DNA of 64,000 bases from Gammaproteobacteria bacterium (GCA_016716465.1 JADJWH010000001.1:868001-932000), one strand, 5' to 3'. Shown: positions 33,511 through 46,907, counted from the first letter of the stretch. Program-made: numbers and translations. The notes: generated from the letters alone by a model not told the origin.

Positions 33511-33604
33511 GCCACGGTCCCGAAGCACCGGGCGGCGTATGCCGTGAACCGCCATGCGCGCGCGGCAGAGGATTTACCCCGCGACTCCGGTGCGGTCAAA
33601 CGCC

Positions 33605-33650
33605 AAAAAAAAACCCGGGCCGCATGGGGAGGGAGGACGCGGGCCCGGGT
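33605..33650 (-). terminator. Rho-independent terminator of the purB operon
   Basis: On the minus strand ACCCGGGCCC (33650-33641) pairs with GGCCCGGGT (33621-33613) and is followed by a run of nine T (33613-33605). The stem is G+C rich with a loop of about 18 bases. It lies about 150 bases past the purB stop. Confidence 0.75.
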
Positions 33651-33730
33651 GCTTGGGTCATCCGGTGGCATGACATCGGAGGAGGAGAAAAGAAAGCCGC
33701 ATCGCCAACCTCTCGACCCAGCACTGCCCA

Positions 33731-33739
33731 TTATCCACA
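33731..33739 (+). other. Single perfect DnaA box
   Basis: TTATCCACA matches the DnaA consensus exactly, between the purB stop and its terminator. A one-mismatch copy, CTATCCACA, is at 39293-39301. No cluster or A+T-rich unwinding element accompanies either. Confidence 0.4.
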
Positions 33740-33803
33740 CCGGCGGCTGTGCGACCGTGAACGGCTTCACAGATTATTCCCTCGCAAGCACACGCCAGGT
33801 CGA

Positions 33804-35174
33804 TCAGATACTCTTCGCCTGTTTTTCGGCGAAGCCGATGTAGCGCTCGGGGGTCAGCTCGAGCAGGCGGGTTTTCGCGTCCGCGGGGATCTCCAGGGAT
33901 TGGATGAAGGTCCGCATGGTGGCGCGATCGACCTGCCGACCGCGGGTCAGCTCCTTGAGTTTTTCATAGGAATCCTGGATGCCGTACCGGCGCATCACGG
34001 TCTGAATCGGTTCGGCAAGCAGTTCCCAGGCATCGGCCAGATCCTCCGAAATGCGCGCCTCATCGACGGAGAGCTTGCCCATGCCCTTCAGGCAGGACTG
34101 GAACGCGATCACCGTGTGCGCGACGCCGACCCCGAGATTGCGCAGCACCGTTGAATCGGTCAGGTCGCGCTGCCAGCGCGACACCGGAAGTTTCTCCGTC
34201 AGGTGGCCGAAGATCGCATTGGCGACGCCCAGATTTCCCTCCGCGTTCTCGAAATCGATCGGATTCACCTTGTGCGGCATGGTGGAGGAGCCCACCTCGC
34301 CGGCGACAGCCTTCTGCTTGAAATATCCGAGGGAGATATAGCCCCAGACGTCGCGGCAAAATCCGATCAGCACGGTGTTGAAGCGGGCGATGGCGTCGAA
34401 ATACTCGGCCATGTAATCGTGCGGCTCGATCTGGGTGGTGTAGGGGTTCCAGTCCAGTTCGAGTTCCTGGACGATGAAGTCGCGCGCGACCTTAGGCCAG
34501 TCCACTTCGGGATAGGCCACCAGGTGCGTGTTGTAGTTGCCGGTCGCGCCGTTCATCTTGCCGAGCAGGGGCACGCTGATCAGGTGCTCGCGCTGGCGCT
34601 TCAGCCGTGCCGCGAAATTCGCCATCTCCTTGCCCAGCGTGGTCGGCGTCGCCGGCTGGCCGTGGGTGCGCGACAGCATCGCGCACCCCGCATAGCGATG
34701 GGCGAGCGCCACCACATTATCGACGACCTCGTCCATGAGCGGCAGGACCACCGTGGTACGCGCCTCGCGCAGCATCAGGGCGTAGGCCAGGTTGTTGATG
34801 TCCTCCGATGTGCAGGCGAAGTGAAAGAACTCGCGCACCTTGCCCAGCTCCGGATTTCCGGCCACCTTCTCCTTGAGGAAATACTCCACCGCCTTGACAT
34901 CGTGGTTGGTGGTGCGTTCGATGTTCTTCACGCGTTGCGCATCGTCCAGGGTAAAGCGGCCGATGCACTCTTCCAGCAGCCGGTTGGCCTTGTCACTGAA
35001 GGACGTGATCTCGCTGATGTCGGACCGCTTGGCCAGCGCCTGCAGCCAGCGGATCTCCACCAACACGCGGTAGCGGATCAGACCGTATTCGCTGAAAACC
35101 TGGCGCAGATCGTTGACCTTCTCGCCATAACGGCCGTCGATCGGGGAGATTGCGGTTAGCGGGTTGAGTTCCAT
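33804..35174 (-). CDS. purB: Adenylosuccinate lyase
   Basis: Catalyses two fumarate eliminations in purine synthesis (SAICAR to AICAR and adenylosuccinate to AMP). The 456-residue protein starts MELNPLTAISPIDGRYG as in E. coli and carries the fumarase/aspartase superfamily signature GSSTMPHKVNPIDFENAEG. HDVKAVEYFLKE-like sequence (NHDVKAVEYFLKEK) and TSEDINNLAYALM are further active-site blocks. The open frame extends 59 codons upstream, overlapping hflD, but the start at 35174 is certain by similarity. It is the last gene of nudJ-mnmA-hflD-purB, ended by the terminator at 33605. Confidence 0.97.
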   Translation of the reverse strand: MELNPLTAISPIDGRYGEKVNDLRQVFSEYGLIRYRVLVEIRWLQALAKRSDISEITSFSDKANRLLEECIGRFTLDDAQRVKNIERTTNHDVKAVEYFLKEKVAGNPELGKVREFFHFACTSEDINNLAYALMLREARTTVVLPLMDEVVDNVVALAHRYAGCAMLSRTHGQPATPTTLGKEMANFAARLKRQREHLISVPLLGKMNGATGNYNTHLVAYPEVDWPKVARDFIVQELELDWNPYTTQIEPHDYMAEYFDAIARFNTVLIGFCRDVWGYISLGYFKQKAVAGEVGSSTMPHKVNPIDFENAEGNLGVANAIFGHLTEKLPVSRWQRDLTDSTVLRNLGVGVAHTVIAFQSCLKGMGKLSVDEARISEDLADAWELLAEPIQTVMRRYGIQDSYEKLKELTRGRQVDRATMRTFIQSLEIPADAKTRLLELTPERYIGFAEKQAKSI

Positions 35175-35214
35175 GGATGCTCGCTTCTTGGCTATGAGAG
35201 TGAATCGGCGCGGT

Positions 35215-35835
35215 CTATACGATGAGCTGGCTCGCCTCGTGCGCCAGTTGGCGGCGCCGGAACAGGAGCTGCACGCGGCTGCCGCCGCTCTGGCGCCACA
35301 ATACCGCGGAGCGGATGGCCGCCAGCAACAGGGCGCGCACTTTATTGGCATTGCCGGGGCTGTTCAGGTGTCCGTGATTTCCGCTGACGATGACGCGCGG
35401 GGTCAGCGTGCTGATGGTGTTCACATACAGATCGGCGATGCCGGCGATGACATTATCATGGGTATAGGAGGAAAAATATCCGACCTGGATCCGTACGCGC
35501 TCAATACCGTCACGCAGTCGCTGCAGCATTGCGGTATTGCGCGCGAGCTTGCGTTCGAGATGGAGCACCGATACGACGTACTTCGTGATTTCGAAATCGC
35601 GCTTGTCGCTCGGACCGCCCAGATGCGCGGCCACCAGCCGCAGCCCGGTATGCAGGCCACCCCTCCCGCCGTAGACGGATTCGGTATCCGGGGGATCCAG
35701 CTCGAATATGCTCCGGAGAGAGATTTCGAACGCCGTCGGTTCCACCATCCCGTTGTGCGCGATCTCCCGCACCAGATAGGCGGCCTGGAACACACCCGCC
35801 AGGGCCAGTGTTGCATCTTTCAGGGAATGTGCCAT
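35215..35835 (-). CDS. hflD: HflD family protein
   Basis: A 206-residue helical, membrane-associated protein. In E. coli HflD binds phage lambda CII and speeds its degradation; its housekeeping role is unclear. Typical features are the opening DATLALAGVFQAAYLVREIAHNG, the YVVSVLHLERKLARN segment and SGNHGHLNSPGNANKVRALLLAAIRSAVLWRQSGG near the end. Its place between mnmA and purB matches enterics and pseudomonads, supporting the assignment. Confidence 0.93.
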   Translation of the reverse strand: MAHSLKDATLALAGVFQAAYLVREIAHNGMVEPTAFEISLRSIFELDPPDTESVYGGRGGLHTGLRLVAAHLGGPSDKRDFEITKYVVSVLHLERKLARNTAMLQRLRDGIERVRIQVGYFSSYTHDNVIAGIADLYVNTISTLTPRVIVSGNHGHLNSPGNANKVRALLLAAIRSAVLWRQSGGSRVQLLFRRRQLAHEASQLIV

Positions 35836-35871
35836 ATATGAAATCCGGTCCAGGCGGCCAGTTACAGCAGC

Positions 35872-37020
35872 TCAGGCAAACCCGCTCGCCCGGGCCATGC
35901 CCGGCTGCGCCAGTCGTCCGTCTTCGGTCGCGGCGATCACTCCACCTCCCAGGCAGACATCTCCGTCATAGAGCACCACGAACTGCCCCGGTGTTACCGC
36001 CCGTTGCGGCCGATCGAATATCACGCGGCAGCCTCCCTCCCGCTGCTCGACGACACAGGGCTGATCCTCCTGGCGATAGCGGGTCTTGGCCCTGCAGCGG
36101 TATGGCAACCGCGCCGGCGGATGACCCGCGATCCAGTGAAATCCGTCCGTGCTCAGGGCGCCGCTGAACAGCGCGGGGTGATCATGCCCCTGCGTCACCA
36201 CCAGGATGTTGTTCGACACGTCCTTGGACACCACGTACCAGGCCTCGCCGCTCCCCTCGAGACGGCCGCCGATACCAAGGCCCTTGCGCTGACCGAGGGT
36301 ATAAAACATCAGTCCCTCATGCGAACCCAGCAACTCGCCCTCCAGGCTGTGGATCTCTCCCGGCCGCGCAGGCAGATATTGCCCGAGGAACTCGCTGAAT
36401 TTGCGCTCGCCAATGAAGCAGATGCCGGTACTGTCCTTCTTCGCGTGATTGGCAAACCCCGCCTCCCGCGCAAGGCGACGCACCTCGCTCTTGCGCAATC
36501 CGCCGAGCGGAAACAGCGCCCGGGAGAGCTGCTGCTGGGTCAGCGCATGCAGGAAATAACTCTGATCCTTGCCCGGATCACACCCTTTGAGGAGACGATA
36601 AACGCCATCCCGTTCTTCGACACGGGCATAGTGACCGGTAGCGATCCGATCCGCCCCTGAGGCCAGGGCATGGTCCAGGAAGACCCGAAACTTGATCTCA
36701 CTGTTGCACAGGATATCCGGATTCGGCGTGCGCCCCGCGCGGTATTCCGCCAGAAAATACCCGAATACGCGTTCCCGGTAGGCGGCGGCGAAATTGACGG
36801 CGTCCAGCTCGATGCCGAGCCGGTCGCACACCGCCAAGGCATCGCGTACATCACGCTCCGCCGGGCACTCCCCGTTCGGCTCGTTCTCCTCCCAGTTCTT
36901 CATAAACAGGCCGCTGACCGCCCCATGGCCAAGCTGCTGCTGCAACAGCAGGGCCGCCACGGAGGAATCGACCCCTCCGGACATCCCGACCACGATCCTG
37001 GAACTCGCCAGATTCTTCAT
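35872..37020 (-). CDS. mnmA: tRNA-specific 2-thiouridylase MnmA
   Basis: Adds sulfur to U34 of tRNAs for Lys, Glu and Gln, using ATP and a sulfur relay. The 382-residue protein has the PP-loop VVGMSGGVDSSVAALLL at the N-terminus, the catalytic cysteines in NPDILCNSEIKF and STGICFIGERKF, and IATGHYARVEE and LGQRKGLGIGG as family blocks. MKNLASS at 37020 is chosen as start; 19 additional upstream codons are not conserved in character. It lies 36 bases before hflD on the same strand. Confidence 0.97.
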   Translation of the reverse strand: MKNLASSRIVVGMSGGVDSSVAALLLQQQLGHGAVSGLFMKNWEENEPNGECPAERDVRDALAVCDRLGIELDAVNFAAAYRERVFGYFLAEYRAGRTPNPDILCNSEIKFRVFLDHALASGADRIATGHYARVEERDGVYRLLKGCDPGKDQSYFLHALTQQQLSRALFPLGGLRKSEVRRLAREAGFANHAKKDSTGICFIGERKFSEFLGQYLPARPGEIHSLEGELLGSHEGLMFYTLGQRKGLGIGGRLEGSGEAWYVVSKDVSNNILVVTQGHDHPALFSGALSTDGFHWIAGHPPARLPYRCRAKTRYRQEDQPCVVEQREGGCRVIFDRPQRAVTPGQFVVLYDGDVCLGGGVIAATEDGRLAQPGMARASGFA

Positions 37021-37094
37021 GTAAGACTTCTCAGATTTCCAAACAGTTGAACGAACAAGCTCACACAGATTCGACAATCCGCCCGCACGGGGTT

Positions 37095-37562
37095 TCAGGC
37101 ACGGCCGAGATAGACCAGCAGGTCCAGCGGGTAACGCTTGCCGGCGAGATAGTCGTCGACGCAGCGCAGCACCATCGGACTGCGCAGCTTAGCGCCCTGC
37201 GCGGCGATTTCGTCCCGGGTCAGCCACAACACCGCACGGATACCAACATCCGGCGTCAGATCCGGGTCATGCACCACCACCTCGCCGGCAAAGGCGACCC
37301 GGAGAAACTCGGCCCCGCCAGGCGAGGCCCACTGATGGAGACCCACCACGGCGCTGGGCCGGATGGTCCATCCGGTCTCTTCCCGCGTCTCCCGCACAAC
37401 GGCATCGATCAGGCTCTCGCCCTGCTCCAGATGCCCGGCCGGCTGGTTGTAAACACTGCCGCCTCTCGCCTCTTCCTCGACCATCAGGAAGCGACCTTCG
37501 CGCTCGACGACGGCCGCGACGGTGACGCGGGGTTTCCATCTCGTGTCCTGTCCCATCGACAT
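37095..37562 (-). CDS. nudJ: Nudix phosphatase NudJ
   Basis: A 155-residue Nudix enzyme; E. coli NudJ removes phosphate from thiamine pyrimidine pyrophosphate and nucleoside di- and triphosphates. The Nudix box is GHLEQGESLIDAVVRETREETGW and follows VYNQPAG, typical of NudJ. KPRVTVAAVVEREGRFLMVEE is the opening strand pair. The position, directly upstream of mnmA, is the same as in E. coli, which supports the symbol. It is divergent from icd. Confidence 0.93.
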   Translation of the reverse strand: MSMGQDTRWKPRVTVAAVVEREGRFLMVEEEARGGSVYNQPAGHLEQGESLIDAVVRETREETGWTIRPSAVVGLHQWASPGGAEFLRVAFAGEVVVHDPDLTPDVGIRAVLWLTRDEIAAQGAKLRSPMVLRCVDDYLAGKRYPLDLLVYLGRA

Positions 37563-37651
37563 GCCGCGACCGTTGCCGCTTCAGTTTTCGCGTCCGTTGC
37601 TGGTAGTATTTAGGATAGCATTTCTTCGCCAACCGTATGAGTGAGATATAA

Positions 37652-38908
<1,257 letters not shown>

Positions 38909-38959
38909 GGCGCGCATCGGGTATCCGGCCCTCGCCGGCCGGGTACCTATCCGCCCGGC

Positions 38960-39172
38960 TCAAGCCTCCGCGCTCGGGCGGATCCTCTCGGCGAACAGCC
39001 CCTTCGGTCCCTGCGAGATATCGAACTCGACCTTCTGGCCCTGCTTGAGGCTCTTATAACCGTCCATCTCGATGGCCGAGAAATGGGCGAATACATCATC
39101 GCCGCCACCATCGGGCGAAACAAATCCAAACCCCTTTGCGTTATTGAACCATTTCACGATACCTGTGGTCAT
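38960..39172 (-). CDS. cspD: Cold-shock domain protein, CspD-like
   Basis: A 70-residue single cold-shock domain that binds single-stranded nucleic acid. RNP1 is KGFGFVSPDG and RNP2 is DVFAHFSAI; TGIVKWFNNAKGFGF is the canonical start. The position, divergent from clpS with icd nearby, matches cspD of enterics, where the protein is made in stationary phase and inhibits replication; that role is inferred from position, since CspA-type proteins are similar in sequence. GAGGTGG precedes the start. A 676-base gene-free region lies upstream. Confidence 0.85.
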   Translation of the reverse strand: MTTGIVKWFNNAKGFGFVSPDGGGDDVFAHFSAIEMDGYKSLKQGQKVEFDISQGPKGLFAERIRPSAEA

Positions 39173-39848
39173 TTACCCGCCACCTCTTCAAGTTATAAGC
39201 AGTAAAACACCGACTGCTATGTCGTGTTGAACGGCACCAGAAGAAATCGGGACTGCAGGATATGGAAACGCTCTGACACGGCAGGATCCCCACTATCCAC
39301 ACCGCATAGGGACAATGAATGTTTTGCTCAAGGAAGGAACGCGGGGAACTGCGCCATCACCCCCGAACATACTCATCCCTCTCGATGCCATGTTATCGTT
39401 TGGATGATAGACAATACTCCCTCTATCGCAGCCCACTTTGCGCAAGTTTGCACGGCGAGTCAAGCCCCGCCGGCAGCCTGGCGTTCGCCGCCCTGCCTGG
39501 CTGATCCGTCATTGGGCTGCCCGACGGAAAGTGCGCCCAGGGTGCGTGCCGGAAATCCGGCCGATTCACGCCATGATATTTCCTCGCGCCGCTCTTTAAC
39601 CGCAGCGTGCAGCCCCAATCTTCTTACCTACAGGGACGCGAGAGAATCGCCGGACACACAAACCTGGCAAGCGTTTTGCAGATTCACTGGCGGCGACTAA
39701 ACATTTCTCCAAATGTTGACGCTATACTGCGGTAGAGGCGGAATGACCCGGCGGGAACCGGCGAGGCAGTTTGAATTCGAGCCACGGCGGCATGTTACCC
39801 TTTGGCGAACAAAGAATTTTATCACTGACTGGGATATAATCGGGTGTC
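39173..39848. other. Gene-free region between cspD and clpS
   Basis: This 676-bp divergent region contains no convincing gene; an open frame at 39224-39700 lacks coding character. It holds a perfect hairpin AACATTT-CTCC-AAATGTT at 39700-39717, a one-mismatch DnaA box at 39293-39301 and the TATAAT before clpS. The length would accommodate a long cspD leader or a small RNA, but none can be shown. Confidence 0.5.
39835..39840 (+). promoter_or_regulatory. Consensus -10 box immediately before clpS
   Basis: TATAAT ends eight bases before the clpS ATG at 39849, which would place transcription start at or next to the start codon. No good -35 is at 16-18 bp. Either the mRNA is leaderless or this is a chance match. 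Confidence 0.35.
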
Positions 39849-40172
39849 ATGAAACAGACCAAACAGCGCCATACCACCAACGACGGCCTGGCCATTCAGG
39901 AAGCCAAACCCAGGCTGAAGCGCCCGCCCTTGTACAAGGTCATTTTGCTGAATGACGACTACACCCCGATGGATTTCGTCATCCATGTGCTGCAGAAATT
40001 CTTCGCCATGGATCACGAGAAGGCGACGCAGATCATGCTGCATGTTCATACCCGCGGCATGGGTGTGTGCGGGATCTTCAATCGCGACATCGCGGAGACC
40101 AAGGTGGCGATGGTCAACCAGTTTTCGCGGGAACATCAACACCCGCTCAAGTGCACGATGGAAAAGATCTAA
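39849..40172 (+). CDS. clpS: ClpA adaptor ClpS
   Basis: N-recognin that delivers proteins with Leu, Phe, Tyr or Trp N-termini to ClpAP. The 107-residue protein matches E. coli ClpS (106). The N-terminal tail is followed by YKVILLNDDYTPMDFVIHVLQKFF with the ligand-binding NDD acidic residues, HVHTRGMGVCGIFNRDIAETK and the C-terminal HPLKCTMEKI. It lies 33 bases before clpA. The enzymes that make its substrates, aat and bpt, are encoded about 3 kb downstream. Confidence 0.97.
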   Translation: MKQTKQRHTTNDGLAIQEAKPRLKRPPLYKVILLNDDYTPMDFVIHVLQKFFAMDHEKATQIMLHVHTRGMGVCGIFNRDIAETKVAMVNQFSREHQHPLKCTMEKI

Positions 40173-40205
40173 CCCGAGCCAACCAAATACGATTAGGTGG
40201 TGACG

Positions 40206-42467
<2,262 letters not shown>

Positions 42468-42470
42468 GAT

Positions 42471-42689
42471 TTACTTGGCGCGGAACGAGATCCGCCCCTT
42501 GGTCAGATCGTAGGGCGTCAGCTGTACCGTGACCTTGTCGCCGGTCAGTATGCGGATATAGTGCTTGCGCATCTTGCCCGAGATATGGGCGGTCACCACA
42601 TGACCGTTGTCCAACTGGACCCGGAACATGGTATTCGGCAGGGTCTCGACCACCGTGCCTTCCATTTCGATGTGCTCTTCTTTTGCCAT
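42471..42689 (-). CDS. infA: Translation initiation factor IF-1
   Basis: Essential 72-residue S1/OB-fold factor that occupies the ribosomal A site during initiation. The protein is the usual length and sequence: MAKEEHIEMEGTVVETLPN, FRVQLDNGHVVTAHISGKMRK and YIRILTGDKVTVQLTPYDLTKGRI. TAGGAG precedes the start. It is expressed from its own strand between bpt and convergent clpA, the common gammaproteobacterial arrangement. Confidence 0.98.
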   Translation of the reverse strand: MAKEEHIEMEGTVVETLPNTMFRVQLDNGHVVTAHISGKMRKHYIRILTGDKVTVQLTPYDLTKGRISFRAK

Positions 42690-42747
42690 ACACTCCTAAC
42701 AGGGTTGTGGTTTTTCCGCCGCAACAAAGCGGATCGGAACGGCGGAT

Positions 42748-42775
42748 AAGGTAACCTTTATTCAGCCCCTGTCAA
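42748..42775 (-). promoter_or_regulatory. Probable infA promoter
   Basis: On the minus strand a consensus -35 TTGACA (42775-42770) is followed after 16 bp by TACCTT (42753-42748), about 60 bases before the infA start. The -10 is weak; the -35 is perfect. Confidence 0.45.
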
Positions 42776-42801
42776 GTGCCCGACGCGGGACAATGCCGAT
42801 T

Positions 42802-43533
42802 TCACTGCCCCTGGCCATCGAAGCGCCGCCAATGGCCGTCGAGCAGCCGCTCATGGGGACGGTAGGCGATTTTATAACTCATTTTGCGACATTCTTCGAT
42901 CCAGTAGCCCAGGTACAGCCATTTTTTTCCCAGGCTACGCGCCGCCTCGATCTGCCACAGCACTGCGTACACCCCGAGGCTGCGGCGATCCTGCGCGGTA
43001 TCGAAGAAGGTGTAGACCGCGGACAGGGCGTCCGTCAGTACATCCGTCACGGCCACCGCGACGCAGCGTCCGGCCTCCAGGAACTCGACCAGCCGGGTCT
43101 CGATCCCCTGCCCCGCGATGAACTCCAGATACGCATCGGGCGACGTTCCCTCCATCCCGCCGCCGGGATGTCTGCCCGCAATATAGCGGCAATAGAGCGC
43201 GTAATGTTCCGCGTCGAATCCGGGTGGCCGCTCTCTCACCAGCAGGTCGCGATTGCGTTCCCAGGTCCTGCGCTGGGCACGCTGGGGTCGGAATTCGGCG
43301 ACCGGAAGGCGGAGGGGGACGCATGCCTGACAGGAGGGACAGGCGGGGCGATAGACCCGGCCCCCGCTGCGCCTGAAACCCAGCGGCGCAAGCCGGCTGT
43401 ACAGTGCGGTCCCGACCGCAAGCCCGGGATCGACCACCACGTTGACCGTATCCCGGTCCGGCAGGTATCCACATTCATGTGCTGCGGTCAGGAAAAACGC
43501 GACGGTCTTGCCCATGCCCTCCGGTGCGGCCAT
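42802..43533 (-). CDS. bpt: Aspartate/glutamate leucyltransferase Bpt
   Basis: Transfers leucine from Leu-tRNA to proteins with N-terminal Asp or Glu, creating ClpS substrates. The 243-residue protein has the cysteine cluster of the arginyl/leucyl transferase family in HECGYLPDR and CPSCQACVPLRL, the GFRRSGGRVYRP block, and the conserved C-terminal YLGYWIEECRKMSYKIAYRPHE. The start at 43533 lies just past the aat stop and gives a normal-length N-terminus; MGKTV at 43515, with GGAGG close by, is an alternative. Enterics lack this gene, whereas vibrios and pseudomonads have it next to aat, as here. Confidence 0.94.
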   Translation of the reverse strand: MAAPEGMGKTVAFFLTAAHECGYLPDRDTVNVVVDPGLAVGTALYSRLAPLGFRRSGGRVYRPACPSCQACVPLRLPVAEFRPQRAQRRTWERNRDLLVRERPPGFDAEHYALYCRYIAGRHPGGGMEGTSPDAYLEFIAGQGIETRLVEFLEAGRCVAVAVTDVLTDALSAVYTFFDTAQDRRSLGVYAVLWQIEAARSLGKKWLYLGYWIEECRKMSYKIAYRPHERLLDGHWRRFDGQGQ

Positions 43534-43535
43534 GG

Positions 43536-44270
43536 TCAGGCGGGAACGGAGGACGGTGACCCGTCCGGATCGAAGCACCAGGAAATCCACGGGGCCGCCC
43601 GCGTCCCTTCGCCCAGCAGGCCCATGAACGCCGCGCGCGGGATCTCGGCCGCACCGAAGCGTCTCAAGTGCTCGGTGCTCATCTGGCAATCGATCAGGCC
43701 GAAACCCCAGCGCCGCAACTGACGCACCAATTGAACGAACGCAACCTTGGACGCATCCCGGCGCCGGTAAAACATCGATTCGCCGAAGAACACCCGCCCG
43801 AGCGCCACGCCGTAAAGACCGCCCACGAGTATACCGTCGAACCAGGCCTCGATTGAATGCGCGTGACCGAGTTCGTGCAGGCGCGTGTAGGCCTCGATCA
43901 TATCCTCCGTGATCCAGGTCCCGCCGTCCGGGCCGCGCGGTTCCGAGCAGGCGCGGATCACGCCGCCGAAGTCCTGGTCGAGGGTTACCGTGTAGACGCC
44001 TTGCCGGATCAGTTTTTCCAGGCTGCGGGAAACCTTCAGTCGCTCGGGGAACAGCACCATGCGCGGGTCCGGCGACCACCACAGGATCGGCTGTCCGGGG
44101 CTGAACCAGGGAAAGATCCCGTTCCGGTAGGCCTCGATCAGCCAGTCGGGATCGAGACAGCCGCCGATCGCGAGCAGTCCGTTCGGCTCCGTCAGCGCGC
44201 GCGTCACCGGCGGGAAACGGTTCGTTCTGGCGTAGGGGTCCAGCAGTACGGGAAACCGCATCGTCGTCAT
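43536..44270 (-). CDS. aat: Leucyl/phenylalanyl-tRNA-protein transferase Aat
   Basis: Adds Leu or Phe to proteins with N-terminal Arg or Lys, marking them for ClpS/ClpAP. The 244-residue protein contains GLLAIGGCLDPDWLIEAYRNGIFPWF, PILWWSPDPRMVLFPE, GTWITEDMIEAYTRLHELGHAHSIE and GRVFFGESMFYRR, all standard blocks. The start at 44270 overlaps the stop of the upstream FemAB-like gene. It forms a unit with bpt and so completes the primary and secondary destabilising-residue branches of the N-degron pathway. Confidence 0.96.
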   Translation of the reverse strand: MTTMRFPVLLDPYARTNRFPPVTRALTEPNGLLAIGGCLDPDWLIEAYRNGIFPWFSPGQPILWWSPDPRMVLFPERLKVSRSLEKLIRQGVYTVTLDQDFGGVIRACSEPRGPDGGTWITEDMIEAYTRLHELGHAHSIEAWFDGILVGGLYGVALGRVFFGESMFYRRRDASKVAFVQLVRQLRRWGFGLIDCQMSTEHLRRFGAAEIPRAAFMGLLGEGTRAAPWISWCFDPDGSPSSVPA

Positions 44271-45391
44271 CCGGGGTACTTGAACGGGAGCTGCCCCCGC
44301 ATCTCGTGCAGGTAATTCTCCATCGCCAGTCCCTCGCGCGCAAGAAAGTCGGCGATCGCCGCCCGGAATTCGGGTTCGGCGATCCAGTGCAGGGAATGGG
44401 TCGGCGTCGGCTCGAAGCCGCGCCTGATCTTGTATTCGCCCTGCGCACCGGCCTCGAACCGGCGCAGGCCGTGCGCGATGCAATACTCGATCGCCGCGTA
44501 GTAGCACAGCTCGAAGTGCAGGTGGCGATAGCCTCCGACGCTGCCCCAGTGGCGTCCATACAGGGTATCGCCGCCTTGAAAGAACAGCGCCCCCGCAACG
44601 ACCTCACCGGCATCGCGCGCCAGGATCAGCAGGGTACTGTCGCCCAGTTCCGCGCCGATCTCGCGAAAGAATCCCCGGCTCAGGGGGGCGTAATTCCCCT
44701 TTTTCTCGAAGGTATCGAGATAAAAACGGTGAAAGCGATCCCACAATGCCGGATCGGCTGCATCCCCTCGCACGAACTCGACCTCCAACCCCTGCTCCCG
44801 GACCTGCCTGCGCTCGGCGCGCACGTTCTTCCGGTGGTGGGCGGAAAAGCGCGCGAGGAAGTCCTCGAAATCCGAGTAGCCCCGGTTGTACCAATGGAAC
44901 TGACAGCCGGTGCGCGCGAGCAACCCGTGGTGCTCGAGTGTCGCTCGCTCCTCCGTGACGGAAAACAGGAAGTGCAGCGAGGAAACGCCGGTATCAGCGG
45001 CGTGCCTCAACGCCGCCTCGGTGAGGATGTCCGCCCCCGCCGCGTCCCGGCTCAGGATTCGCGGCCCGGTCACCGGGGTGTAGGGGACGGCGATCACCAG
45101 CTTGGGATAATACGGCCGGCCCATGCGTTCATAGGCGGCGGCCCAGGCCCAATCGAAGACGAATTCACCGAAGGAGTGGTCCTTCAGAAACATCGGCAGG
45201 GCCCCGGTCAATGCGCCGGATTCTTCCCGGACGAGATACCGGGGATGCCAGCCGCTTTCGCCGCCGACCGCGCCATGGCGTTCGAGGGCGGCAAGAAATT
45301 CATGGCGCAGAAACGGCATGTCGGGGCCGGCCAGTGCGTTCCATTGCGCGGCGTCGACCCGGGTTATCGATGGCAGTATGCGCAGGGACAT
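44267..45391 (-). CDS. FemAB-like/GNAT-fold protein (PF04339 type)
   Basis: A 374-residue protein of the peptidoglycan-biosynthesis-like FemAB/GNAT group once called DUF482. Signatures include PFLRHEFLAALERHGAVG, YYPKLVIAVPYTPVTGPRIL, FLARFSAHHRKNVRAERR, GALFFQGGDTLYGRHWGS and GAQGEYKIRRGFEPTPTHSLHW. No signal peptide or membrane segment is present. An aminoacyl- or acyl-transfer role is suggested by fold and by its coupling (4-bp overlap) to aat, itself a GNAT-fold aminoacyl transferase, but the substrate is unknown. Confidence 0.87.
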   Translation of the reverse strand: MSLRILPSITRVDAAQWNALAGPDMPFLRHEFLAALERHGAVGGESGWHPRYLVREESGALTGALPMFLKDHSFGEFVFDWAWAAAYERMGRPYYPKLVIAVPYTPVTGPRILSRDAAGADILTEAALRHAADTGVSSLHFLFSVTEERATLEHHGLLARTGCQFHWYNRGYSDFEDFLARFSAHHRKNVRAERRQVREQGLEVEFVRGDAADPALWDRFHRFYLDTFEKKGNYAPLSRGFFREIGAELGDSTLLILARDAGEVVAGALFFQGGDTLYGRHWGSVGGYRHLHFELCYYAAIEYCIAHGLRRFEAGAQGEYKIRRGFEPTPTHSLHWIAEPEFRAAIADFLAREGLAMENYLHEMRGQLPFKYPG

Positions 45392-45436
45392 CGGCGACAG
45401 ACCGCGTGCGCGGAAGGTCTCTTACGGCCGCGCCGC

Positions 45437-45760
45437 TTAATTCACTGACAACACGCGCACGCCGGACTCGTGGCCGTGGATCGGGGCATCGCCGACCGGA
45501 GGCTCCCGCCCGGGGACAGGAACGCTGCGCACCACCTCGACCCTGGCGTTCATGACGGGGATCGAAAGCTGGCCCGGCTCGACCCGCAGTTCCAGCGTGA
45601 TACCGACTTCCAGTGCGTTGTCCGTGATCAGCAGCATGCCGCCCGCGCTGATGTTCCGGATCACGGCGGGGCGGACGTCCTGCCCGTCGGCGCGACGGTA
45701 ATTCGCGCCGCACGCGGTCGTCATGCGCGGAAAGCGTCTCCGTTCCTGGGGTGAAATCAC
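45437..45760 (-). CDS. PilZ-domain protein
   Basis: A 107-residue protein consisting almost entirely of one PilZ domain, a cyclic-di-GMP receptor. The binding motif is present: basic ERRRFPR near the N-terminus (RxxxR) and RNISAGGM (D/NxSxxG) about 30 residues later. The C-terminal strands end ESGVRVLSVN. It is probably an effector for pools set by diguanylate cyclases such as the kinase at 12.7-17.2 kb. It lies 45 bases beyond the FemAB-like gene and 30 from trxB on the same strand. Confidence 0.88.
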   Translation of the reverse strand: MISPQERRRFPRMTTACGANYRRADGQDVRPAVIRNISAGGMLLITDNALEVGITLELRVEPGQLSIPVMNARVEVVRSVPVPGREPPVGDAPIHGHESGVRVLSVN

Positions 45761-45790
45761 GAACCGCCTCCTCCCCGCGCCGCGGGCGGA

Positions 45791-46750
<960 letters not shown>

Positions 46751-46907
46751 AATCTCTCCGTACCAGGTGTATTCAGACGACCGGCCTTCACAGGCGACTC
46801 GCGGCACGCCACCGCCCACGGCTTTTCGTCGCAGACAAAGCCGGTCGCGGCGTCATTTACCTCGGGATCAGACCCGGAATTGCCCGCAAAACCCAAAGTC
46901 CAGTACA

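Noticed and set aside
39224..39700. Possible gene of 158 codons in the cspD-clpS gap
   Set aside because: It has no ribosome site, poor codon use, no recognisable motif and many cysteine/proline/serine codons typical of non-coding frames.
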